The notes beneath the pieces are model-generated. The model had not been told where the DNA came from, searched no databases, and was given only the letters and a program-made list of their open reading frames with translations. The position numbers were made by a program, and so were the translations under genes. A stretch of 11,248 nucleotides of DNA from a bacterium (GTDB taxonomy: Bacteria; Babelota; Babeliae; Babelales; RVW-14), in the NCBI GenBank assembly GCA_023249955.1, contig JAHFBR010000021.1, positions 1 to 11,248 on the forward strand, written 5' to 3'. Below are positions 6,249 to 11,248 of this stretch, piece by piece (the stretch's first letter is position 1; every line of letters begins with the position of its first letter).

Positions 6249-7880
6249 ATGAGAACGTACAATCACCTTTTGGTCATCATTCTCTTTGTATTCGTCGCAT
6301 CCTGCGGCAAATCGTCGGAAAATCCGCAGCCCAAAGTGCCACGCATCGTGCACACATCAGCACTGCCAGCCGGATGGTACAATCAGGACGCTGCGCAGCT
6401 TAACCAAGAGCTTGATGACTATCTTGCGCAAGCACACAAAAACTTTAACGTTGCGCTCAGCCAAGCACCAGTTAAAGCGCTGATCGTGCCACATGCCGGC
6501 TATTTTTATTCCGGCCTGTGCGCAGCAACGGCGTATCAAACGCTGCAGCCGTCACCAGGAAACAAAAACACAACCATCAAACGCGTCATCATTCTCGCGC
6601 CCAGCCACACGGCGTTTTATAACGGCATTGCGTTGCCGGATTACACGGTGTACAGAAACACTTTGGGCGAAGTTCAGGTTGATACCGAGGCAGTAAAAAA
6701 GTTAAAAAAAGACGTCCTGTTCAGGCCATATGCCCTTGCACACAAGCACGAGCACGCCATCGAGATGCACTTGCCGTTTCTGCAAAAAACAATTGCAGAG
6801 TTCAAAATTGTTCCACTGGTGGTTGGTCACTTGACGCTAGAAGAGCCGTGGGTTGCGGCACACTCACTGTCACGCATGCTGGATGATGAAACGTTGCTGG
6901 TGATCAGCACCGACTTTACTCATCATGGTGAAAGTTATCAGTACCAGGTGTTTGATAAAAATATCATTGCGCAGCTCCGTCATCTTGATAGTTACGCGCT
7001 GAGTGCACTCAATCATCAATCGCTGCGCATGTTTTATGATGTGCTGGAAAAAACCGGTGCAACGATCTGTGGACGCGAGCCACTTAAAATTTTGTTGGCG
7101 ATCCTTGAACGCGAACACCTTGGACCGGTACAAGCAAAACTTGGCTGTTACTACACCTCTGCACACGTCGCAGCAGCACGCACACCAGGCACCAACACGT
7201 TTAACTTGTACAAACTTCTTACCGATATTCCTGATGCCCAGGCAGGCAGCAGCGTCAGTTACGTCAGCCTGATTTTTACGCCACCCCAAGCGCCAGGCAA
7301 CCTTGAAGATCTTTTGACCGGCTATGAAAAAAAGTCACTGCTGCACTGCGCACGCGCAACACTCCACAACGCTTTTAAGCCTGAGCAGGAAAAATGCGCC
7401 GAGCATGAACTGTTCCCCGCCATCAGCCCCGGCTTAACCCAGCCTGCCGGCGTTTTTGTGACACTCAATACCAAAAAAGGTCAGCTCCGCGGCTGCATCG
7501 GACGCATCACCACACCCGAACCACTGGTCAAAACGGTGCACGACATGGCGCTGGCAGCGGCGTTTCATGACTCACGCTTTTCGCCCCTGACCGCAGCAGA
7601 GCTTGACGACGTGGTGATTGATATCTCCATCCTGACACCACCAGCACCAGTTCAATCGTCCCAGGATATCGTGATTGGTAAACACGGCATTATTCTGAAT
7701 AAATTGAACGAAACTGGCCAAATCACCGCTTCTGCTGTATTTTTACCTCAGGTCCCACAACAGTTTGGGTGGGATCTGGAAACAACACTCCAACAGTTAA
7801 GTTTAAAGGCAGGCTTGGCACGCGATGCGTGGCAAGAGTGCGCATTTGAGGTTTTTGAAGGTTTTGAGATTAAAGAATGA
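6249..7880 (+). CDS. Lipoprotein fusing Memo (AmmeMemoRadiSam B) and AMMECR1 (AmmeMemoRadiSam A) domains
   Basis: The protein has 543 residues from ATG 6249, with AAGGAG 9 bases upstream. Residues 1-19 form a lipoprotein signal with lipobox VASC (Cys19). The Memo domain spans about 75-330: PHAGY (His82), APSH (His120), EHAIEMH (168-174), STDFTHHG (220-227) and TICGREP (Cys274). His82, His120 and Cys274 correspond to the metal-binding His49, His81 and Cys244 of human MEMO1. The AMMECR1 domain spans about 345-540, with the signature LRGCIG (413-418) and a conserved end at FGWD through FEGFEI. In many prokaryotes separate A and B proteins occur with a radical-SAM protein; here A and B are one chain and no radical-SAM gene is in the window. 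It overlaps the next gene by ATGA, implying translational coupling. Function in bacteria is not established; a redox or metal-dependent role is inferred. A lipoprotein signal on these normally cytosolic domains is odd. Confidence 0.93.
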   Translation: MRTYNHLLVIILFVFVASCGKSSENPQPKVPRIVHTSALPAGWYNQDAAQLNQELDDYLAQAHKNFNVALSQAPVKALIVPHAGYFYSGLCAATAYQTLQPSPGNKNTTIKRVIILAPSHTAFYNGIALPDYTVYRNTLGEVQVDTEAVKKLKKDVLFRPYALAHKHEHAIEMHLPFLQKTIAEFKIVPLVVGHLTLEEPWVAAHSLSRMLDDETLLVISTDFTHHGESYQYQVFDKNIIAQLRHLDSYALSALNHQSLRMFYDVLEKTGATICGREPLKILLAILEREHLGPVQAKLGCYYTSAHVAAARTPGTNTFNLYKLLTDIPDAQAGSSVSYVSLIFTPPQAPGNLEDLLTGYEKKSLLHCARATLHNAFKPEQEKCAEHELFPAISPGLTQPAGVFVTLNTKKGQLRGCIGRITTPEPLVKTVHDMALAAAFHDSRFSPLTAAELDDVVIDISILTPPAPVQSSQDIVIGKHGIILNKLNETGQITASAVFLPQVPQQFGWDLETTLQQLSLKAGLARDAWQECAFEVFEGFEIKE

Positions 7881-9073
7881 AAAAAAATTACATCATCATC
7901 GGCTCGAGCGCCGCGGGCCTGAGCGCCGCACACAAAATTCGTGAAATCGACCCACTCGGCAGCATCACCTGCGTTACAGCAGATCCAGAGATGCCGTACA
8001 ACCGCTGCCTGCTGGCCGATTATATTTCTGGCCACCGAGGCCACGAAGCGATCACGCTCAAAAACAGAGCGTTCTTTGATGAAAAAAAGATCTCGCTGGT
8101 TCTCAGCGCGCGCGTTACTGAAATTGATCGCGAGCAACAACACGTGCTCTTGGAAAATGGTACCGTCCTGGCGTACGACAAACTTTTTATCGGCTCGGGC
8201 AGATCAAGCTGGATGCCAGATCTTCCCGGCACCAATCTGCAGGGCGTGTTTCCATTTTACGGCTTACACGAGACCAATAATATTTTGGCGTTCGTAAAAA
8301 ATCATAGCGTAAAAAATGCTGTCGTTGTTGGTGCTGGCCTTTCTGGCCTTGAGTGCGCTGACGCACTTGCTCAGCTTGGCCTTCAGGTCAATGTTATCGA
8401 ACGTGCGCATCACGCGCTCCCCAATCAATTAAATCATGATGGCGGCAAGTTTTTGGCATCACTGATGCACAAACGTCAGGTAACACTGCATGCATCAAAT
8501 CAGATTAACGAGATAACCGGCACGAGCAATTTTGTAGCCGGCGCAAAGCTTGCTGATGGCACAACACTGCCAGCACAGATGGTAGTCTTTGCCATCGGTG
8601 GAAAAGTAAACAGCGACTTTGCGCAAAGCGCAGGACTTTCGATGTTTGGTCACGGAATTGTCGTTGATGAGTTTATGCAAACCAGCGATCATAATATTTT
8701 TGCTGGCGGTGACGTCTGCGCCGTGCCCGATCTTTTGACCGGTCATTTGGTACAAAGCTGTTTATGGGCCGACGCCGCACAACAAGGCATGGCGGCTGGC
8801 AGCAGCATGGCCGGTGTTGAACGCAAATATCTAGGCTCGTTGATCGTAAGCAGCTCACACATTTATGGCACCACGTTTGTAACGTGTGGCCCCGTCACCA
8901 ATCCACCGGCACACCTAAAACAACATGTGCGTCAGGGTCCGGATTTTTATCATGTTTATCTGACTGACGGTAACCAACTCAAAGGCTTCGCCATGATCGG
9001 CAAAGTTGATAATGTTGGCTTGCTGCGCAAAAAATTGTTGGATAAAACAGAGTTTGTAGTGCCGGGCACGTAG
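7877..9073 (+). CDS. FAD-dependent NAD(P)H oxidoreductase, NirB/NADH-oxidase-like, with a conserved-position cysteine
   Basis: The protein has 398 residues. Its ATG overlaps the TGA of the Memo gene (7877-7880), and it has no strong ribosome site of its own, so coupled translation is likely. It carries an FAD-binding motif GSSAAG (9-14), an NAD-binding motif GAGLSG (152-157) with Glu175 ending the second strand (NADH rather than NADPH preferred) and the second FAD motif AGGDVC (Asp279). These define the class-I pyridine-nucleotide disulfide oxidoreductase fold. PYNRCLLADYISG (40-52) matches the NirB-type PYNRxLL motif, but with Cys44, which lines up with the redox cysteine of NADH oxidase/peroxidase and CoA-disulfide reductase. 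The short C-terminal domain ends DGNQLKGFAMIGKVDN, as in rubredoxin reductase-like enzymes. No siroheme or iron-sulfur nitrite reductase domain is present, so it is not a nitrite reductase. The electron acceptor is unknown. Confidence 0.92.
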   Translation: MKKNYIIIGSSAAGLSAAHKIREIDPLGSITCVTADPEMPYNRCLLADYISGHRGHEAITLKNRAFFDEKKISLVLSARVTEIDREQQHVLLENGTVLAYDKLFIGSGRSSWMPDLPGTNLQGVFPFYGLHETNNILAFVKNHSVKNAVVVGAGLSGLECADALAQLGLQVNVIERAHHALPNQLNHDGGKFLASLMHKRQVTLHASNQINEITGTSNFVAGAKLADGTTLPAQMVVFAIGGKVNSDFAQSAGLSMFGHGIVVDEFMQTSDHNIFAGGDVCAVPDLLTGHLVQSCLWADAAQQGMAAGSSMAGVERKYLGSLIVSSSHIYGTTFVTCGPVTNPPAHLKQHVRQGPDFYHVYLTDGNQLKGFAMIGKVDNVGLLRKKLLDKTEFVVPGT

Positions 9074-9076
9074 CTA
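9071..9076. other. Abutting convergent stop codons (TAGCTA)
   Basis: TAG of the rightward oxidoreductase (9071-9073) is followed directly by CTA, the TAG of the leftward RING gene (9074-9076). There is no intergenic base and no T-tailed hairpin on either strand nearby, so the two transcripts probably overlap at their 3' ends. Confidence 0.9.
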
Positions 9077-9832
9077 GACAACCGGTCCAGCACCAGGTAA
9101 TTGATAATCCTTAATCGCTACGACTTGTTCAAACGTCAAACCTATGGCCTGAGCATAACCATCAATATCTTCTCGATGCTCTTCTGGATTATCAAGCATG
9201 CCACCTTCACGCAGAAAATCCATGGTGCTGTTCAGTTGGTGGCCAGCATCGTCAGGAAAAAATTCTGAAACAGACGTAAGCGCCTCGACGTAGCTATTTT
9301 CAGCATCCTGAGCATCATCAAGATCTTGTACGTCATCATCATGCTCATCTGCATCTGCTACTTGTTGCCCTAGCAGCACACCAAAGAGCATCGCTCTCAT
9401 AAGTCTTTGCGCCTCTTCACCCCTGAGTCTTTCAGTTTCGTCGTCGATCTCATGCTGTTTCTCAAGCGCATCAGCTGCACGTCGATCCTCTAGCGCTTTG
9501 CGCTCTTCGGCAGACAATGGTGGTGGTGTGTGGGCATCTAAAATCATAATAACTTTTTCAGAGAATGGACATTTACAGACAGGACAACGTTTTCCATTCT
9601 CGCGCGCATCGCTCTTCGGTGCAAATCCTTTCGATGCCGCATACCATGCGTGCAAGCAGTTTTTATCAAACAGGTGGTTGCAATCCAACATCAAACGAAG
9701 CTTCGGCGTAACCGGGTCAAAGCAGACGTTGCACTGGTTATCATCGGTCGTTCCCGCCGACTGCATTGCATAAACTGAAGAACACAAACCGATAATCACC
9801 GCAATAATCAACGTAAATTTTTTCGCTTGCAT
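9074..9832 (-). CDS. Secreted RING-finger protein (candidate E3 ubiquitin ligase effector)
   Basis: The protein has 252 residues from ATG 9830-9832. GAGG (9839-9842) lies 6 bases upstream; an in-frame GTG 12 bases further out overlaps that site. Residues 1-22 are a signal peptide (MQAKKFTLIIAVIIGLCSSV core) cleaved near VYA. The RING domain spans about 34-87: CNVC (Cys34, Cys37), CNH (Cys51, His53), Asp56, Cys59, CPVC (Cys83, Cys86). The spacing fits a cross-brace RING with Asp as the fifth ligand, where His or Cys is usual; RBX1-type RINGs also use Asp. A charged, probably coiled-coil helix (about 106-148) and an acidic stretch rich in Asp (about 155-180) follow. RING proteins transfer ubiquitin from E2 enzymes in eukaryotes, so a host-directed role is inferred. 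Its stop abuts the stop of the convergent oxidoreductase. Confidence 0.85.
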   Translation of the reverse strand: MQAKKFTLIIAVIIGLCSSVYAMQSAGTTDDNQCNVCFDPVTPKLRLMLDCNHLFDKNCLHAWYAASKGFAPKSDARENGKRCPVCKCPFSEKVIMILDAHTPPPLSAEERKALEDRRAADALEKQHEIDDETERLRGEEAQRLMRAMLFGVLLGQQVADADEHDDDVQDLDDAQDAENSYVEALTSVSEFFPDDAGHQLNSTMDFLREGGMLDNPEEHREDIDGYAQAIGLTFEQVVAIKDYQLPGAGPVV

Positions 9833-9838
9833 GGGACA

Positions 9839-9842
9839 CCTC
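9839..9842 (-). promoter_or_regulatory. Shine-Dalgarno site GAGG for the RING protein start at 9832
   Basis: GAGG on the minus strand ends 6 bases before ATG 9830-9832. The GTG at 9842-9844 overlaps this site and would place extra residues before the basic start of the signal peptide, so it is rejected. No convincing promoter could be picked in the 114 bases between yqgF and this gene. Confidence 0.6.
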
Positions 9843-9946
9843 ACCGAAACAACGTTTTACAGATTTTGGAATAAATACCCGGAAGAGTGTAATCAATTTT
9901 ACAAAGTACGCAAAAAAATATGCAAACTTATCTATCAAAAATATAG

Positions 9947-10375
9947 CTATTCTGATCGCTGAAAAGCAAGATGATCAAGATAACTTTGGAGAATAAAAGC
10001 AGCGGCAATTGAATGACTCTTCTTTTTGGCCTCAGGGGTTGTGGCACCACGCTTCAGCTCCTCAGCACGTTTGCTACTCAAGCGCTCGTCCCACAGCATC
10101 CAAGCAACAATTTTGCCGCCAACAGTACCAAGTTTTTCTTCAAGCTCGGTCTTGGCCTTTTCAATCTTAAGCGTCTGTTCGCTTGCCTGTCCGGCAAACG
10201 TTTTGGGGTGTCCAACCAGAACCAACGATATATTTTCTTGGGGAATCACACGGGTTAGGAAACCATGCAGCTGCTTGAGCTCAACCGTTTCGTACGGCTT
10301 GCAGGTCATTTTGAGCGCATCAGACAGCGCTGTGCCCACCCACTTGTCACCTAAATCTAACGCCAAAATTTTCAT
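9947..10375 (-). CDS. yqgF: YqgF/RuvX family putative pre-16S rRNA nuclease
   Basis: The protein has 142 residues from ATG 10373-10375, the usual family length. An in-frame ATG at 10474 would add 33 residues of no family character and overlap the divergent polA start, so it is rejected. The RNase H-like fold starts MKILALDLGDKWVGTALSD (Asp7), continues with LVLVGHPKTFAG and WDERLSS (Glu97) and ends SHSIAAAFILQSYLD. In E. coli and Bacillus homologues the last motif reads (V/I)D followed by a small-residue run; here the Asp position is His121. YqgF matures the 5' end of 16S rRNA in E. coli and is widely conserved. A GGGG run about 10 bases before the ATG is a weak ribosome site. It is divergent from polA, with 93 bases between the starts, and lies upstream of the RING gene on the same strand. 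Confidence 0.92.
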   Translation of the reverse strand: MKILALDLGDKWVGTALSDALKMTCKPYETVELKQLHGFLTRVIPQENISLVLVGHPKTFAGQASEQTLKIEKAKTELEEKLGTVGGKIVAWMLWDERLSSKRAEELKRGATTPEAKKKSHSIAAAFILQSYLDHLAFQRSE

Positions 10376-10453
10376 ATCTGATGCCCCGTTATGACTTTTC
10401 CAATTTAACGATATACTAGGATAATTCAAAATTACCAAAAGTAAAAACGGTTG
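10376..10453. promoter_or_regulatory. Divergent promoter region between yqgF and polA
   Basis: The short A/T-rich gap must hold both promoters. On the plus strand TATACT is a fair -10 for polA. On the minus strand TTGGTA followed after 17 bases by TATATC, or TTGAAT followed after 16 by TAAATT, could serve yqgF. None is strong enough to fix. Confidence 0.3.
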
Positions 10454-10468
10454 ATGGAAAGGGTTACG

Positions 10469-11248
10469 GTGCATAGAATCAAAAAAGACGCTCTCTTTGT
10501 TGTCGATGGTTCATACCTGCTGTACCGCTCATTTTATGCAATCCGCCCTCTGCACAACTCGGCCGGGGTTCCCACGCAGGCAACCTTTGGGTTCTGCCGG
10601 GCCATCAAAAAACTGATCGATGATTTTGGGCCATCGCACATCGTCATTGTCTGGGATAGCCGCGGCAAGAGCTTTAGAAGCGAGATTTACACCGAATACA
10701 AAGCAACGCGCCAAAAGCCACCCAGTGATCTGTTCGTTCAAAAAGAGTATATTCTGAAATTTCTTGATGCCATCAAAATGGCTCACACGTTTGAAGAGGG
10801 CTACGAGGCTGACGACGTCATTGGTGGGTTGGCCACAAAATACAAAGACCGCCAGGTGATTTTGGTCTGTCCGGATAAAGATATGTATCAGCTGCTGGAT
10901 GAGCACCTGCTGATTTTTGATCCGTTCAAAGATCGCCTGATTGACCAACAAACATTTGCGCAGGAACAGGGCTTTGGTCCTGAAAAGATACCGTTTTATT
11001 ACGCACTGCTGGGTGACGCATCGGATAACATTCCCGGCGTTACCGGCATTGGTAAAAAGACGGCACACGACCTGGTGCTTCAATTTGGATCGCTTGATGA
11101 TCTGTATCAAAATATCGATAAGGTCGAAAAAGATCGCACGCGCACGCTGCTGACTGAACAGAAAGAACAGGCGTATTTAAGTTTAAAGCTTTTTACGCTC
11201 AAGCCACCCAAGCTTGCACTCAAAATTGCTGACTTGGCATTCAATAAA
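10469..11248 (+). CDS. polA: DNA polymerase I, N-terminal 5'-nuclease domain (partial, runs off the right edge)
   Basis: The frame is open from GTG 10469 to the last base (260 codons). All acids of the PolA 5'-nuclease site are present: Asp13 (VVDGS), Asp63 (VWDSR), Glu113, Asp115 and Asp116 (EADD), Asp136 and Asp138 (PDKD), Asp183 and Asp186 (LLGDASDNIPGVTGIG, the helix-hairpin-helix stretch). The first five match E. coli residue numbers exactly if GTG is the start. AAAGG lies 6 bases before the GTG. ATG 10454 and TTG 10451 are also in frame after TAA 10442 but lack a ribosome site. The enzyme removes RNA primers and fills gaps. Only the first domain is visible, so a stand-alone 5'-3' exonuclease cannot be fully excluded, but the spacing and the C-terminal lead-out fit polA. 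Confidence 0.88.
   Translation, partial: MHRIKKDALFVVDGSYLLYRSFYAIRPLHNSAGVPTQATFGFCRAIKKLIDDFGPSHIVIVWDSRGKSFRSEIYTEYKATRQKPPSDLFVQKEYILKFLDAIKMAHTFEEGYEADDVIGGLATKYKDRQVILVCPDKDMYQLLDEHLLIFDPFKDRLIDQQTFAQEQGFGPEKIPFYYALLGDASDNIPGVTGIGKKTAHDLVLQFGSLDDLYQNIDKVEKDRTRTLLTEQKEQAYLSLKLFTLKPPKLALKIADLAFNK

Noticed and set aside
6870..7289. Leftward 139-codon frame inside the Memo-AMMECR1 gene
   Set aside because: It is antisense to clear Memo motifs and has no family character.
7877..9073. Annotation as nitrite reductase large subunit (NirB)
   Set aside because: Only the FAD/NAD domain is present; the BFD-type iron-sulfur and siroheme domains of NirB are absent.
10376..10474. N-terminal extension of yqgF to ATG 10474
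   Set aside because: It precedes the conserved family start, has no ribosome site and overlaps the start of divergent polA.
10529..11110. Leftward 193-codon frame antisense to polA
   Set aside because: The plus strand encodes every catalytic acid of the PolA 5'-nuclease in order; the antisense frame is a shadow.
1..11248. CRISPR arrays, tRNA or rRNA genes, insertion sequences
   Set aside because: No regularly spaced repeats, tRNA-like cloverleaf, rRNA stretch, transposase or terminal inverted repeats were seen on reading both strands.

Overview
The window looks like a chromosomal segment of a host-associated bacterium that lives in or on a protist. The best guess is Candidatus Dependentiae (TM6/Babeliae) or a similar amoeba symbiont. 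The grounds are two secreted proteins with eukaryote-type ubiquitin-pathway domains (an F-box plus ankyrin protein and a RING-finger protein) and an unusually high share of exported products: six of ten genes begin with a signal or lipoprotein peptide. Bacterial housekeeping genes (yqgF/ruvX, polA) sit beside them. Most genes have clear Shine-Dalgarno sites, which argues against a Bacteroidota symbiont such as Amoebophilus. The phylum is an inference from gene content, not from a marker gene. No tRNA, rRNA, CRISPR array, insertion sequence or integrase was seen, and no gene-free stretch exceeds 300 bases.

Left part (1-3833, all leftward): a truncated secreted protein with tail-fibre-like VKRD repeats and the start of a beta-propeller; a 715-residue secreted protein of unknown function, possibly with a TIM-barrel domain; and a small exported protein with two membrane helices. 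A divergent regulatory region (about 3834-4058) then separates these from the rightward gene for a secreted F-box/ankyrin protein. That gene has a TATAAT promoter and a strong intrinsic terminator.

Middle (4840-9073): a leftward AAA ATPase/DUF4143 gene, then a second divergent region, then a rightward two-gene operon with a 4-base ATGA overlap. The first operon gene encodes a lipoprotein fusing a Memo domain to an AMMECR1 domain. The second encodes a FAD/NAD(P)H oxidoreductase with a cysteine where NADH oxidases and CoA-disulfide reductases carry their redox cysteine.

Right part (9074-11248): a leftward secreted RING-finger protein whose stop codon abuts the oxidoreductase stop with no base between; leftward yqgF/ruvX with His where the family normally has its last catalytic Asp; and divergently the start of polA, cut by the window edge with its 5'-nuclease domain nearly complete.

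How the genes may work together: the F-box/ankyrin and RING proteins carry the two domain types needed to recruit substrates to, or act as, ubiquitin ligases, so both are candidate effectors against a eukaryotic host. The Memo-AMMECR1/oxidoreductase pair looks like a compact redox module without the radical-SAM partner usual for this system. Three promoters carry inverted repeats inside or next to their core elements, which suggests individual repressor control of the secreted genes.
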